Shown here: one piece after another, positions 7,663-17,973 of the stretch
Layout: every line of letters begins with the position of its first letter
Numbering within the stretch: position 1 is the stretch's first letter
Assembly: GCA_007693955.1 (NCBI GenBank)
Contig: RECR01000078.1
Span: forward strand, 1-56,737
DNA from: Gloeocapsa sp. DLM2.Bin57
GTDB taxonomy: Bacteria; Cyanobacteriota; Cyanobacteriia; Cyanobacteriales; Gloeocapsaceae
DNA length: 56,737 nt
Direction of reading: 5' to 3'
The notes under the pieces: generated by a model
Databases searched by the model: none
Seen by the model: the letters and a program-made list of their open reading frames with translations, nothing else
Told to the model about the DNA's origin: nothing
Program-made: the position numbers and the translations under genes

Positions 7663-9099
7663 TTATTCCTTACTGTATTGTGTGATCATCGCAACCATTT
7701 CGGGATACCGATAGAATTCAGCCAACATCAGTGCTGTGTATCCCCCTAGGTTGCGTAGTTGCAGATTTATATCTGGTTGTGCTAATAATATTTTAACCCC
7801 ATCCACAGAACGTCTTACCACTGCGCGCATAATTGCGGTTGCACCGATTTGATCTTGTTGATTAATATCTATACCTTTTGCTAATAATAAATTGATTAAT
7901 TCGGGATTATTCTGCTCTACTGCCCACATTAACAAATTTTTACCCTCGTGATCAACAATATTAATATTTGCCCCTTTATTGATTAAATCAGCTACTATCT
8001 TTACTTGATTAGAGGCGATCGCTATTTTTAGAGCTAAATCTACATCTTCCTCATATTCTAATAATAAATTAATTATTTCTTGATAATCTTGAAGAATAGC
8101 TAAATCAAGAGCTTTATCTCCCAAATTATTCTTAATTTTACTATTTATTCCAGTTTCTAATAATAATTTAACTAGGTCTTGATAACCTTCAATTGTTGCT
8201 AAATGAAGAGCGGTTTCTCCTTCTTGATTTTGCTGATTAATATCTATTTCTTGTGCTAATAAAAGTCTAACTATTTCTAGCTCACCATTAGTAGCAGCAA
8301 TCATTAGGGGTGTCATTCCTTCAGGGGTAGTTAAATTAGGATTAGCCTTATTTTCTAATAATAAACTAAGCAACTCCTGATTACCAGTATCTATAGCTAA
8401 AGTTAGGGGAGTTTCTCCCTGAATATCTCGCTCATTAACTGCTGCACCTTTTTTAAGTAACCGTTCAATTAAAAGCAGATTTTCTTGATTTAAAGCTTGT
8501 AACAAAGGTGATAATTCTTCGGAAGAATAATAATTAACATCTATACCTTCATCGAGTAAAATATCAATAATAGCTAAATTACCAGTATTAATAGCTACTG
8601 TCAGAGCATTTTTACCTAAATAAGGATTAGCACCTTGGATTAATAAGAGTTTAATTATTGCTAATTGTTGATTAGCTATAGCTACTATTAAAGCGGTGTC
8701 TCCCTGTTTATCTACTAAATTAACTTTAGCTCCTGCGGCTAAGAAAGTTTGCACCATATCGCTATAACCTTTATAAGAAGAGATCATCAGAGCAGTACTG
8801 CCATCATCATTAGTCAGATTAACATCAGCACCATAAGCTAGTAAAGTCTTAACTACTGCTAAATGATTAGCAGCGGCGGCTAACATCAGAGGGGTAACTA
8901 AGGTCTGACTATGTTGATAGTTAACATCTATACCGTGATCTAGGAGTAATTGTACAATTTGAGGATTTCCCCCACTAGCTGCGTATAACAGGGAATAATG
9001 GAGACGATCAGGAATACCTTCAGCTAAAAGAATTTGTAAAGTAAGTAGATCCTGTTGTTGAATCGCCTCGATTAAGAGGTTGTCTCTCGGTGATTTCAT
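7663..9099 (-). CDS. Ankyrin-repeat protein
   Basis: A 478-aa protein made almost entirely of ankyrin repeats, about 13 units of some 33 residues. Recurring motifs are GxTALMxA, xIVxLLLxxGAxxN and DxQGxTxL. No signal peptide, membrane segment or catalytic domain is visible, so it is probably a cytosolic protein-protein interaction scaffold. It lies directly upstream of the radical SAM gene (2 bp gap), which makes that enzyme its most likely partner by context only. The gene is AT-rich and repetitive. Confidence 0.9.
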   Translation of the reverse strand: MKSPRDNLLIEAIQQQDLLTLQILLAEGIPDRLHYSLLYAASGGNPQIVQLLLDHGIDVNYQHSQTLVTPLMLAAAANHLAVVKTLLAYGADVNLTNDDGSTALMISSYKGYSDMVQTFLAAGAKVNLVDKQGDTALIVAIANQQLAIIKLLLIQGANPYLGKNALTVAINTGNLAIIDILLDEGIDVNYYSSEELSPLLQALNQENLLLIERLLKKGAAVNERDIQGETPLTLAIDTGNQELLSLLLENKANPNLTTPEGMTPLMIAATNGELEIVRLLLAQEIDINQQNQEGETALHLATIEGYQDLVKLLLETGINSKIKNNLGDKALDLAILQDYQEIINLLLEYEEDVDLALKIAIASNQVKIVADLINKGANINIVDHEGKNLLMWAVEQNNPELINLLLAKGIDINQQDQIGATAIMRAVVRRSVDGVKILLAQPDINLQLRNLGGYTALMLAEFYRYPEMVAMITQYSKE

Positions 9100-9137
9100 A
9101 TAATTAGAATAAGCTTAAACCCTATTTTAGCACTGCT

Positions 9138-10346
9138 ATGACTATTGCTCCTCTCTCTTGGCAAGAATTAGAATCTCTCTGTAGTAAGTATCAAGTAGAT
9201 ACAATTAATGGTCCTACCAATTCTCAAGGGCGTTTACGTCTCTTTGGTGGCTCAGAAAAAGATGTACGAGTAACCCTCTATAGAGATCATCACGCTTGGT
9301 GTCCCTATTGTCAAAAAATTTGGTTATGGTTAGAAGAAAAACGCATACCCTACCGCGTGCAAAAAGTGACCATGTTTTGTTATGGGAAAAAAGAAACTTG
9401 GTATAAACGGAAAGTTCCCTCGGGTATGTTACCTGCTTTAGAATTGGATGGTAAATTAATCACCGAAAGTGACCAGATTTTACTCGCCCTAGAGCGTGTT
9501 TTTGGTACTCTAGAATGGGGAATGTTAGACTCTAAAGTTTTACCCCTACGTCAATTAGAAAGATTATTATTTCGGGCTTGGTGTTTATGGTTATGTTATC
9601 CTACACGTTCCACTGCAGAAGAACAACGTAACCGTCAACAATTTATTGACACAGTAGGGATAATAGAATCAACCTTAGCAGAAACTCCAGGACCATATTT
9701 TTTACCTGAGTTTAGCACCGCAGATATTGTCTTTGTGCCCTATGTAGAGCGCATGAACGCTAGTCTTTACTACTATAAAGGTTATTCCCTCCGAGAAGAA
9801 AACCCTCGTCTAGGAGCTTGGTTTGACGCTTTAGAAACTCGTTGTACTTATCGTGGTACACAAAGTGACTTTCATACACACGCTCACGATTTACCTCCCC
9901 AAATGGGTGGTTGTTGGTCAAATAATGAAGCCCAAACTTTACTTAATCAGAATAGAGTAGATCGTGGACCTTGGTTCGGGTTACCTGATGTAGCTTATCC
10001 TGAGCCTGAAACCTCTCGTCAAGAGGCATTATATCGAGTGCTGAAACATCGTCCGAGCTTGATTCGGGTTAATCCTGCTCCCGATGAGTTGTCTGAGCAG
10101 GCTTTGCGTTGTGCCCTTACTTATTTAATCACAGATAAAGTCTGTATTCCTCCTGAAGGTTCAGATACAGCTTTACGTTATTTACGCGATCGCATTAGTG
10201 TTCCTCGGGATATGTCTATTTACGCAGCTAAACGACTCAGAGAAGCTTTAGAAACAACCGCGGCTTTAGTTGGAGATAAACAAGGAGTAGCTATCCCTTT
10301 TGAGCATCGACGAGATCAAGATCCTGCTAATTTTGTGACGGTTTGA
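9138..10346 (+). CDS. Glutathione S-transferase-like protein
   Basis: A 402-aa protein with a thioredoxin-fold GST N-terminal domain. Residues about 43-60 hold [17 protein letters not shown], with a CPYC pair as in glutaredoxin/omega-type GSTs, and TESDQIL is the glutathione-contacting ESxxI-like region. A helical GST C-domain follows to about residue 230. The last about 130 residues are an extension found in cyanobacterial and plastid homologues. Probably a cytosolic thiol transferase or reductase; the substrate is not known. Transcribed divergently from the ankyrin/radical SAM operon, with 38 bp between start codons. Confidence 0.8.
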   Translation: MTIAPLSWQELESLCSKYQVDTINGPTNSQGRLRLFGGSEKDVRVTLYRDHHAWCPYCQKIWLWLEEKRIPYRVQKVTMFCYGKKETWYKRKVPSGMLPALELDGKLITESDQILLALERVFGTLEWGMLDSKVLPLRQLERLLFRAWCLWLCYPTRSTAEEQRNRQQFIDTVGIIESTLAETPGPYFLPEFSTADIVFVPYVERMNASLYYYKGYSLREENPRLGAWFDALETRCTYRGTQSDFHTHAHDLPPQMGGCWSNNEAQTLLNQNRVDRGPWFGLPDVAYPEPETSRQEALYRVLKHRPSLIRVNPAPDELSEQALRCALTYLITDKVCIPPEGSDTALRYLRDRISVPRDMSIYAAKRLREALETTAALVGDKQGVAIPFEHRRDQDPANFVTV

Positions 10347-10402
10347 GGTTTACCAGATAGTCGTTAAATCTAAGCCAACTGCATTAGTAATCATAAGATC
10401 AA

Positions 10403-10422
10403 GGCGCTTAAGTTTAAGCGCC
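10403..10422. terminator. Bidirectional terminator between GST-like gene and folE
   Basis: GGCGCTTAA and TTAAGCGCC form a perfect palindromic stem in the gap between convergent genes, followed on the plus strand by CAAAAATATTTT. The position suits termination in both directions, although the T tracts are weak. Confidence 0.55.
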
Positions 10423-10437
10423 CAAAAATATTTTAGA

Positions 10438-11142
10438 TTAGAAGTTGGGTTGATGACGAATGAGATTAAGGAATTCTTCCCTAGTTCTTTGGTCCTCTTG
10501 AAATGCTCCAATCATCGCACTAGTTACTGTCCAAGAGCCTGGTTTCTGGACGCCGCGCATCACCATACACATATGGCTAGCTTCCATTACTACGGCTACA
10601 CCTTGGGGTTCTAAAACTTCTTGGATTGCTTCGGCGATTTGACGGGTTAATCGTTCCTGTACTTGCAACCTTCTAGAGTACATTTCGACTATTCTGGCTA
10701 ATTTACTCAAGCCTACCACTTTTTGATTGGGGATATAGGCGACGTGTGCTTTACCCATAAAAGGTAACATATGGTGTTCACAAAGACTAAAGAAGTCGAT
10801 ATCTCTAACTAAGACCATTTCGTTATGACCTTCGTCAAAGATAGCTCCATTAACAAGGGTTTCTAGGGATTGGTCATAGCCTTGGGTAAGAAATAACATT
10901 GCTTCGGCTACTCGTTTGGGGGTTTTCAGTAGTCCTTCTCTCTGGGGATTTTCCCCTACACCTTCTAAGATTTTCTCTACTGCATTAGCGAGTTGCTCTT
11001 GAGCTTCTAAGGGGTTTAATTTAGGCTCTGTTAGAATAGTTTTACCTTGATCGGTGGTGCGATCTGGTCTGCTGTCGATTTTTTTAGCTAACTCTGATGC
11101 TGTAGGAGAATAGTTTGAACCGTTAGAAGAAGCTATGGTCAT
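10438..11142 (-). CDS. folE: GTP cyclohydrolase I
   Basis: A 234-aa protein that opens GTP to 7,8-dihydroneopterin triphosphate, the entry to folate and pterin synthesis. The core shows [13 protein letters not shown], the zinc-site motif [11 protein letters not shown], and [21 protein letters not shown]. The last catalytic cysteine is in [10 protein letters not shown]. The N-terminal about 45 residues are a low-complexity extension. Full length. It follows an SDR gene on the same strand (38 bp) and may share its transcript. Confidence 0.95.
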   Translation of the reverse strand: MTIASSNGSNYSPTASELAKKIDSRPDRTTDQGKTILTEPKLNPLEAQEQLANAVEKILEGVGENPQREGLLKTPKRVAEAMLFLTQGYDQSLETLVNGAIFDEGHNEMVLVRDIDFFSLCEHHMLPFMGKAHVAYIPNQKVVGLSKLARIVEMYSRRLQVQERLTRQIAEAIQEVLEPQGVAVVMEASHMCMVMRGVQKPGSWTVTSAMIGAFQEDQRTREEFLNLIRHQPNF

Positions 11143-11180
11143 GATGTAATCTCAATAAGTAAATTTCTGCTGTGGGATGG

Positions 11181-11909
11181 TTAAAGAGCGCCTGCACTGG
11201 GCATCAGGGTGATTTCATCGATCACCGCACCTGGAGGCAATGTAGCTGCTTGAAGAATCGCTTGTGCGACTACTTCTGGGGTTAACATCAGTGAGCGATT
11301 AAAGTCTGCTTGCACTGTTTTTGTATCCCAAATAGGGGTATTGACTGCTCCAGGAGAGATAGTCATGACACGGATGCCGTGGGCTTTTTCTTCAGCTGCT
11401 AAAATTTTGGAGAAGGATACTAACCCTGCTTTACTCACTGAATAAGCTCCCCAATCTGGGAAATAGGCATGAGCTGCTACAGAAGCTACGTTAATGATGA
11501 TCCCTTGAGAGCGTGCCCGCATTAGGGGTAATACTGCTAAGGTTGATTGAAACACGCTAGTTAGATTGAGGTTTAAAACTTGTTGCCAGTCTTCAAGGGG
11601 GGTATCTGCTAGAGGTTTGGTGTAACCCATGCCTGCGTTATTAACCAAGATGTCAATGGGTTGAAAGTCGTCAGCGATCGCACTCATTTTGGTTTTAACT
11701 GTGGTTATTTCGGCTAAATCTAGACTATAGGCTTTTGCCTCTACTCCTATATCTTGGGCTTCTTGGACTATTTTTGCTAGTTTAGCTGGTGACCGACTGA
11801 CTAGAGCCATTGCTATTCCTGCTTTGGCGAAAGCTTGGGCTGTTGCTGCCCCTATTCCGCTACTTGATCCGGTAATAATTGCCCTAGGTTGCTCTAGATT
11901 AAAACTCAT
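11181..11909 (-). CDS. Short-chain dehydrogenase/reductase
   Basis: A 242-aa classical SDR. It has the cofactor motif TGSSSGIGAATA near residue 13, the NNAG motif near residue 90, catalytic Ser in NVASVAA and YSVSK (YxxxK) near residue 155. It resembles FabG-like 3-oxoacyl-ACP reductases and sepiapterin-reductase-like SDRs. Its position directly upstream of folE makes a role in pterin reduction conceivable, but only by context; the substrate is unassigned. Confidence 0.8.
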   Translation of the reverse strand: MSFNLEQPRAIITGSSSGIGAATAQAFAKAGIAMALVSRSPAKLAKIVQEAQDIGVEAKAYSLDLAEITTVKTKMSAIADDFQPIDILVNNAGMGYTKPLADTPLEDWQQVLNLNLTSVFQSTLAVLPLMRARSQGIIINVASVAAHAYFPDWGAYSVSKAGLVSFSKILAAEEKAHGIRVMTISPGAVNTPIWDTKTVQADFNRSLMLTPEVVAQAILQAATLPPGAVIDEITLMPSAGAL

Positions 11910-12102
11910 CTAAAACAATTCCTAGTAGCTTAATGTTGTTGTTGATTGTTCTGTTTAAAACCATAGAATGATTGCGAGTTTTTGGTCTTTGGTTATCTCT
12001 ATTTTAGGCTAGAAATTTTGATCCCTTGCCTGTTAACCTTTTGATAACCTTTTACTGGCAATATGTTTTTATGTTGCCTTAGTAATTATAACATTGTTAT
12101 TC

Positions 12103-13077
12103 TTATTCGTGAAAAACTCCTAATTTTCTAAATTTTTGGTAGCGGAGTTTTTTACGAGCTACTGGGGTTAATTGGTCGAGTTCTTCAAGATTTTTCTTAA
12201 GACTTTGTTTGAGTATGTTAGCAGCTGCAATAGGATCTGTGTGGGCACAGCCTTTGGGTTCGGGTAAAATTTCGTCTATAATACCTAGCTCTTGTAGATC
12301 TTTGGAGGTAATTTTCAGAGCATTACAGGCTTGTTCTGCTTTACCTGCGTCTTTCCAGAGTATTGCTGCACAGGCTTCTGGTGTTGCTACTGTATATACT
12401 GAATGTTCAAACATTAACAGGCGATCGCCTACTCCTATTCCGAGTGCTCCTCCTGAGCCTCCTTCCCCGATTACGGTGCAGATTATGGGTACATCGAAGC
12501 TAAACATTTCCCGTAGGTTATAGGCGATGGCTTCTCCTTGTCCAAGTTTTTCTGCTTCTACTCCTGCCCATGCTCCTGGCGTATCTATGAACGTAATAAT
12601 TGGTAGAGCGAATCTATGGGCGTGTTCCATTAAACGGATGGCTTTGCGATAACCTCCAGGAGAAGCCATCCCGAAGTTACGCACCACGTTATCTTTGGTA
12701 TCTCGTCCTTTTTGATGTCCAATAATAACTACTGGTCTGCCGTCTATACGTGCTATACCACTTACTATAGCGGGGTCGTCGTAGCCGCGGCGATCGCCGT
12801 GTAGTTCTATCCATTCATCGGTGATGGTTTGGATATAATCTAGGGTACTTGGGCGACGTGGATGTCTAGCGATTTGCAGCTTTTGTGATGGTGTCAGGGA
12901 GCTAAAGATATCTTCCCGCATTTTTTCTATTTGTTCGGTGAGATATTCTACTTGCTCGGCGACGCTAACGCTATTATTTTCTTCTGCTAGTTGACGAATT
13001 TCGTCGATTTGTGCTTCTAATTTAGACAGAGGTTTTTCAAATTCGAGAATAAAGGTTCTTTTGGTTTGTTTGGACAT
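12103..13077 (-). CDS. accA: Acetyl-CoA carboxylase carboxyltransferase subunit alpha
   Basis: A 324-aa protein, the normal AccA length. With AccD it transfers the carboxyl group from biotin to acetyl-CoA, the committed step of fatty acid synthesis. Conserved segments are [40 protein letters not shown] and the glycine-rich [16 protein letters not shown]. It lies 9 bp downstream of aar, so fatty-acid initiation is linked to alkane formation, an order conserved in many cyanobacteria. Confidence 0.96.
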   Translation of the reverse strand: MSKQTKRTFILEFEKPLSKLEAQIDEIRQLAEENNSVSVAEQVEYLTEQIEKMREDIFSSLTPSQKLQIARHPRRPSTLDYIQTITDEWIELHGDRRGYDDPAIVSGIARIDGRPVVIIGHQKGRDTKDNVVRNFGMASPGGYRKAIRLMEHAHRFALPIITFIDTPGAWAGVEAEKLGQGEAIAYNLREMFSFDVPIICTVIGEGGSGGALGIGVGDRLLMFEHSVYTVATPEACAAILWKDAGKAEQACNALKITSKDLQELGIIDEILPEPKGCAHTDPIAAANILKQSLKKNLEELDQLTPVARKKLRYQKFRKLGVFHE

Positions 13078-13086
13078 TTTCTACTC

Positions 13087-14103
13087 CTATAACAGGGGTT
13101 TAAACCCGTGTTTTACAGAAAACTCACCGATTGTTGCCATTTTTTCTACGGTAATTTGATTACGTCCCCAAGAAAAGTTGGTATGATATTGTTCAAATTC
13201 TAATAAAATTGCTTCAGCGAAACAGGCGAACATCTGACGAGCAGGAGCATCCATATTAACTATTTCCATAATTTGCCAGTCAATATCGAGGGAATGTTCT
13301 ACTATTCCTCCTTTGAGTACGATTACATCGGGGTGTTGTACTTTACTATCTAGATTCTTGGGATAACCCCCATCAATCATCACACAGGGTTTTTTGAGGG
13401 TTTCTGGTTTAATTTCTACTCCTTTGGGCATACTTGCTACCCAAACTATGATATCTGCTTGTGGTAAAGCTGCTTCTAGGGGCATTATTTTGCCTCGCCC
13501 TAATTCTTCTTGCAAAGCTTGTAACCTTTCTTGATTACGAGCTACTAAGAGTAAGTCTGCAATTGGGGTTTGACTATCTAACCAGCGACAGACTGCACTA
13601 CCGATATCTCCTGTTGCTCCTACTACTGCTACGGTTGCTTTACTCAAGTCAATACCTAATTTATGGGATATTTGTTCAACTTGACGACAGATTACGTAGG
13701 CTGTATGGGTATTTCCCGTGGTGAAGCGTTCAAATTCTAACTCTACGTTGCGTATTTGTTTGTTGTCTTTAAGGTTAAATTCTTCAAAAATGATTGAGGA
13801 GAAACCACCTAATGCTGTAATATCTATATCTTCTTTTTGGGCTAAAGCCATGGCGTTGAGAATTTTACGTATTGCTGCTTTAAACCGCCGATTTGCTAGC
13901 ATTTCTGGCAAAAAGCAGGATTCAATATATTTTCCTTGGATAGTTTGACCTGTAATACTTTTAACCGTAAATTCTTCGATCAATGCAGGGGGTGCGGAGC
14001 ACCAAAAGTCTAACCCTTGTTCTGCGTATTCTGGATATCCTAATTGCTCAGCTACTGATTGAGCGTGTTCTAAACTGGTAAGATGACCAATAAGACCAAA
14101 CAT
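13087..14103 (-). CDS. aar: Long-chain acyl-ACP reductase
   Basis: A 338-aa NADPH-dependent enzyme that reduces fatty acyl-ACP to fatty aldehyde, the substrate of the neighbouring deformylating oxygenase. It opens with the characteristic [15 protein letters not shown] and has a Rossmann motif [16 protein letters not shown] near residue 165. The cysteine in [10 protein letters not shown] is the likely thioester nucleophile. Full length. It lies 72 bp after ado with a hairpin between, and 9 bp before accA. Confidence 0.95.
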   Translation of the reverse strand: MFGLIGHLTSLEHAQSVAEQLGYPEYAEQGLDFWCSAPPALIEEFTVKSITGQTIQGKYIESCFLPEMLANRRFKAAIRKILNAMALAQKEDIDITALGGFSSIIFEEFNLKDNKQIRNVELEFERFTTGNTHTAYVICRQVEQISHKLGIDLSKATVAVVGATGDIGSAVCRWLDSQTPIADLLLVARNQERLQALQEELGRGKIMPLEAALPQADIIVWVASMPKGVEIKPETLKKPCVMIDGGYPKNLDSKVQHPDVIVLKGGIVEHSLDIDWQIMEIVNMDAPARQMFACFAEAILLEFEQYHTNFSWGRNQITVEKMATIGEFSVKHGFKPLL

Positions 14104-14141
14104 CTATTACTCAAAAAAATTTAATACTTTTATCGATAATA

Positions 14142-14164
14142 CCCCGTTTTTTGTCGAAACGGGG
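14142..14164 (-). terminator. Hairpin between ado and aar
   Basis: CCCCGTTT (14142-14149) pairs with AAACGGGG (14157-14164) around a 7-nt loop, 11 bp past the ado stop. No T tract follows on the minus strand, so it may attenuate or process rather than fully stop transcription between the two alkane genes. Confidence 0.45.
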
Positions 14165-14175
14165 CAATTTAGCAA

Positions 14176-14871
14176 CTAGGCTGCTTTTAAACCGTGGGAA
14201 GACATACGCATGATGTCTCTAGTGGTAAAGCCAATATTGCCTAACGCTTCGCCATAGCTAATCATGAAGTCTTCGACGAGAGCGTCTTTTTCCATGGCTA
14301 AAACCGCAGCATCTGCTTCTACTTCGTTGAGCATTTGCCAAACTATGGGCAGATTTTGGCGGTTGGCTGCTTCTATTTCGCTTTTTACGCTGTCAAAGTT
14401 AGCTTTGAGCCAAGCTTCACCAAAGTTAAGATGGGTATATTCGTCTTTAACTACGTTTTCGGTAATTTTACGCGCGAAGGGATCAGCTACGGGTATATAG
14501 AGATGATAAGCGGCGATGGCAAATGCTTCAATAATTAAACCTTGAATTACAAAACAAGTAGCGATTTTATCTTCTTTTAGTGCTGTTTGAAAGTTATCAT
14601 GTAATCTAGAGAAGAATTTTTGAGCGTATTCCATATCAGGAGTCACCCCTAGATTTTTGCCACAAGATTGAAACCCTTTAGCGTGGCGAGTTTCCATTTT
14701 AGCTAAACGAATTAATTCTTCTTGATGTTCGCTTAATCTCTCACCTAAGCTAAGATAGTTTTGACAGGCTTCGTTTTCTCCTTCGATCACGATACCGTTG
14801 ATGCGACTATAAGCGTCTTTATATTCCTGACTTTGATAATCAAGCTCTTTAACTGTAGTAAGCTCTTGCAT
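14176..14871 (-). CDS. ado: Aldehyde deformylating oxygenase
   Basis: A 231-aa ferritin-like di-iron enzyme that converts fatty aldehydes to alkanes or alkenes plus formate, completing cyanobacterial hydrocarbon synthesis. The metal ligands are visible as E in GENEACQNY, the ExxH of [10 protein letters not shown] in [12 protein letters not shown], and the ExxH of [10 protein letters not shown]. Full length with no missing ligand. Upstream of aar on the same strand. Confidence 0.96.
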   Translation of the reverse strand: MQELTTVKELDYQSQEYKDAYSRINGIVIEGENEACQNYLSLGERLSEHQEELIRLAKMETRHAKGFQSCGKNLGVTPDMEYAQKFFSRLHDNFQTALKEDKIATCFVIQGLIIEAFAIAAYHLYIPVADPFARKITENVVKDEYTHLNFGEAWLKANFDSVKSEIEAANRQNLPIVWQMLNEVEADAAVLAMEKDALVEDFMISYGEALGNIGFTTRDIMRMSSHGLKAA

Positions 14872-15035
14872 AATTTAAGTTTTGCTCCTGTTTTTGCTTA
14901 ACTGAGTAGGATAAACTGAATCGATCGCTCAATGGCTAGATTATTTTAACCACTTTTATAGTATAAGTTGTCTAACCCTTTAAGATATATTTTCTTAACC
15001 TAAGAATAACCTATCACAAGTATAAGTTCTGATCT

Positions 15036-15812
15036 ATGATTTTACACTCTTTGAGAAAAACACTAACTCTTGTTACTCTATGGTTAATTGCCTTATTGAT
15101 CTTATCACCTTTACTGGTTGTTTTGTGGCGTTCTCTTGAATCAGGGGTGGATAGTTATCAAGAAGCTTGGCTGAGGGGTAATTTTTTACTGGCTTTTGCT
15201 AATTCTACTATTGTAGCAATAGGGGTGACTTTTTTACAGTTGCTTACTTCAGCTTTAGCCGGATATGCGTTAGCGAGATTTAATTTTGTTGGTAAAAGGG
15301 CGATCGCCTTGTTAATCCTAACTACTTTGGTTATTCCTTTACAAATTTTGGTTATTCCTATTTTCTTAGTGCTTAAGTGGGTACATTTGCTAGATAGTTA
15401 CGCTGCGTTGATTTTACCTACTGCTGCTAATGGTTTCAGTATTTTATTGATGCGGCAGCATTTTGCTAGTATTCCTGTTGAATTAGAACAAGCTGCTAGT
15501 TTAGATGGGGCTAATCGTTGGCAAGTACTAACCAGAGTTATTTTACCTTTATCTGGTCCTGCTTTGGTGACGGTTTTTCTGTTTACTTTTATTGGTGAGT
15601 GGAATGATTTATTTAAACCTTTGGTTTTTTCCACTAGTCCTGACTTAGTTACGGTACAATTAGCTTTAGCTAGTTTCCAAGAACAGTTTACCAATCGTTG
15701 GTCTTTGCTGATGGCTGCGGTAGTTATTGCTACTTTACCAATTATGTTAATCTTTTTAATCGGACAAAGACAGTTAATACAGGGTATTGGCAATACTGGA
15801 CTTAAAAACTAG
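15036..15812 (+). CDS. Sugar-type ABC transporter permease (MalG/UgpE-like)
   Basis: A 258-aa inner-membrane permease with about six membrane helices. The EAA loop that contacts the ATPase is EQAASLDGANRWQVLTRVILP, near residue 150. It resembles the MalG/UgpE subunit of carbohydrate importers. No partner permease, ATPase or binding protein gene is adjacent, so the rest of the transporter must be encoded elsewhere. Transcribed divergently from ado, with 164 bp between. Confidence 0.85.
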   Translation: MILHSLRKTLTLVTLWLIALLILSPLLVVLWRSLESGVDSYQEAWLRGNFLLAFANSTIVAIGVTFLQLLTSALAGYALARFNFVGKRAIALLILTTLVIPLQILVIPIFLVLKWVHLLDSYAALILPTAANGFSILLMRQHFASIPVELEQAASLDGANRWQVLTRVILPLSGPALVTVFLFTFIGEWNDLFKPLVFSTSPDLVTVQLALASFQEQFTNRWSLLMAAVVIATLPIMLIFLIGQRQLIQGIGNTGLKN

Positions 15813-15821
15813 CTATTTTGA

Positions 15822-16589
15822 TTATTGATTTAACTGACGACGTAATTCTTCTAATTCTGCGTCTATGGGTGTTTGACTATCAGTGGGAGGTTGAGTAGTG
15901 GAAGAAGATGGTAAAGCTTGGGGAGCGGGTGCACTATTGAGAGCTGCTTTCATCGCTGCTAATTCGTCTTCTACTCCACTACCTGCTTCTAGCTCTCGGA
16001 ATTGATCGTCTAAACCTCCACCTGCTATCTCTCCAATAGCTTGAGATTTAGCTTCCTCAATCATAACTTTTTCTTCCATGCGCTCAAAAGCTGCCATAGC
16101 TGAGTTGGTATCTATACTAGATAGAGTACCCTGTAGTTGTTGGTTAGCTTTAGCGGCACTTGCTCTGGCTTTGAGCATATCTTTTTTGGTTTTAGCTTCA
16201 GAAATTTTACTTTCTAAACCTAGGAGGTTACGTCGTAATTCTTCTACTTGTTTACTTTGTACCTCTAGTTGTTGTTTTAAGACGTTGGCTGTTTCTGAGT
16301 AAGTTTTTTTTCTGGTTAGAGCTTCACGAGCGAGACTTTCTTCTCCTTTTTGTAAGGCTAGTTGGGCGCGCTGTTGCCATTTCTCGGCTTCGCTAATATT
16401 TTGTTTATATTGGGCTTCTGTGCGTTTTTCTCCCGCGATCGCTTGTGCTACTGCTTGACGTAGTTTGACTAAGTCTTGCTGCATATCAATCACTGCTTGC
16501 TCTAGTACTTTTTCTGGATCTTCTGCTTTACTGACTAAGTCATTTAAGTTGGAGCGAAATACTCTGCTGACGCGATCTAATAATCCCAT
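15822..16589 (-). CDS. vipp1: Vipp1/IM30, PspA-family membrane remodelling protein
   Basis: A 255-aa ESCRT-III-like protein needed for thylakoid maintenance. It starts with the amphipathic helix MGLLDRVSRVFRSNLNDLV and continues as long coiled-coil helices to about residue 215. After a proline/serine/threonine-rich linker it carries the extra C-terminal helix (DAELEELRRQLNQ) that separates Vipp1 from PspA. Convergent with the ABC permease gene, 9 bp between stops. Confidence 0.93.
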   Translation of the reverse strand: MGLLDRVSRVFRSNLNDLVSKAEDPEKVLEQAVIDMQQDLVKLRQAVAQAIAGEKRTEAQYKQNISEAEKWQQRAQLALQKGEESLAREALTRKKTYSETANVLKQQLEVQSKQVEELRRNLLGLESKISEAKTKKDMLKARASAAKANQQLQGTLSSIDTNSAMAAFERMEEKVMIEEAKSQAIGEIAGGGLDDQFRELEAGSGVEDELAAMKAALNSAPAPQALPSSSTTQPPTDSQTPIDAELEELRRQLNQ

Positions 16590-16667
16590 GACTAATCCAT
16601 CCTCATATTTGCTTGAAGGTATTTTTCCGTGTATTTAAACAATAATAACGATCTCTTCTTGATTATA

Positions 16668-17441
16668 TCACAAATCTTGCCGCTGTATCATTACCATATT
16701 TTTCCCTACTACTGGGTTGCGAGCTAAAGTAACCCCTTGATTGTCTCGTATTTCTAGTTTACGAAAGTTTAACACTTGAGAACGACTTAAAATCTGGTTA
16801 GCCATTTCTTGTTGTTGAATAGGGGTGAGTTGATACCAATCTTCGGTTACTTGGATAATCAACAGACTTTTGAGAAAATCCGCTTCTACTAAGTTTATGA
16901 GATTTTCGGTAAATTTGTCAGTAATCTCGCCAACTTCTGTTTGAATGGCTGCGATTAAACCTTGTTCGGGGATAATTTCTAATTGGGGTGAAGGTTGAGT
17001 TGGGATAATTACGGGTTCGGGTTTAATGGGGGTGATTATTTTCGGAAGGGGAGTTTCTACTATTTCGGTTGTGTCGGTTGTGTCGGTTGGTTCGATTGTT
17101 TCGGTAATTTCCGTTGTGTCTGTTATCTCTGTTACTATGACAGGACTATTGAGTTTAAGTATCCAAATACTAATAGCGATAATGGCGATCGCGGTAATCC
17201 CTCCTAGTAATAAAGGTAACCAAGATTTCTGCTGAGGTTGGGTTGATGATGTTAAAGAGATTCCTTGTGCTAAATTTTGACTAGAATTGTACAAACTTTC
17301 TAAATCTTGCAATTTAGGTAAGTTTTCTGGTGGGTTAGTTTTGATTTCTTCTAAGATTGTTTGCAGTTGGTTGATTGTTGTTTGTAACAATTCGATACTT
17401 TTAGCTTGAGAAGAATTGTCCACTTTCTTGTTGAACCTCAA
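16668..17441 (-). CDS. Hypothetical membrane-anchored protein with Thr/Glu-rich linker
   Basis: A 257-aa protein not assigned to a family. Residues 1-65 look helical or coiled-coil, about 74-96 form one membrane helix (LLLGGITAIAIIAISIWIL), and about 100-135 are a threonine/glutamate/isoleucine repeat built on TDTTEI units with matching near-repeats in the DNA (17060-17135). The C-terminal about 110 residues form a folded-looking domain with no recognised motif. Type II topology is likely. The gene starts 31 bp from the divergent YeeE-like gene. Confidence 0.7.
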   Translation of the reverse strand: MRFNKKVDNSSQAKSIELLQTTINQLQTILEEIKTNPPENLPKLQDLESLYNSSQNLAQGISLTSSTQPQQKSWLPLLLGGITAIAIIAISIWILKLNSPVIVTEITDTTEITETIEPTDTTDTTEIVETPLPKIITPIKPEPVIIPTQPSPQLEIIPEQGLIAAIQTEVGEITDKFTENLINLVEADFLKSLLIIQVTEDWYQLTPIQQQEMANQILSRSQVLNFRKLEIRDNQGVTLARNPVVGKNMVMIQRQDL

Positions 17442-17472
17442 AATATTAGTTAAATTTTATCTTAAGATAACT

Positions 17473-17898
17473 ATGAAACAAACAATAGCAACGTTAATCT
17501 CAGGAATATTATTTGGTTTTGGTTTAGGATTATCCCAAATGGTCGATCGCGATCGCGTTTTGGGTTTTCTTGACGTTACGGGGAATTGGGACCCTACTTT
17601 ATTATTTGTCCTAGGTGGGGCTGTTGGTGTAACTTTAATTAGTTTTCGCTTGATTTTACGTAGTTCTTACCCTTTATTTGCCTCTAGATTTGAGTTACCT
17701 ACTAAAAAAGATGTTGATTTACCCTTGATTCTAGGTGCTGCTATCTTTGGTATAGGTTGGGGTATATCGGGGTATTGTCCAGGTCCTGCTTTAACTGCTT
17801 TAGTACTTGGTATTCTTAACCCTATACTGTTTTTGATTTCATTTATTCTTGGTTCTTTGGGTTGTCAAGTTTATTTGTCAAGAAATGTAAATAGATAG
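17473..17898 (+). CDS. YeeE/YedE-family (DUF6691) membrane protein
   Basis: A 141-aa protein with four membrane helices. It begins MKQTIATLISGILFGFGLG; the ATG at 17473 is preferred over an in-frame upstream start at 17416, which would overlap the divergent gene. It has the half-family motifs GLSQMVDRDRVLGFLD and GWGISGYCPGPAL, the latter with the conserved cysteine implicated in thiosulfate or sulfur-compound transport in YeeE proteins. In many bacteria two such short proteins act together; a partner is not seen here. Confidence 0.82.
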   Translation: MKQTIATLISGILFGFGLGLSQMVDRDRVLGFLDVTGNWDPTLLFVLGGAVGVTLISFRLILRSSYPLFASRFELPTKKDVDLPLILGAAIFGIGWGISGYCPGPALTALVLGILNPILFLISFILGSLGCQVYLSRNVNR

Positions 17899-17973
17899 CC
17901 AAATTTTCCCAAAATCTTGTTTAAGGTAATGTAGTAGCTATAGGAAATTAGATTAAACCCCTAGGGAAATTTT

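Noticed and set aside
13461-13948. Leucine-rich plus-strand frames within aar.
   Set aside because: They are the complement of a strongly conserved gene; the Leu-rich composition comes from the antisense of Gln and Lys codons.
17416-17472. Upstream in-frame start for the YeeE-like gene.
   Set aside because: It would overlap the start of the divergent gene at 17441 and adds 19 non-family residues; the ATG at 17473 begins the conserved sequence.
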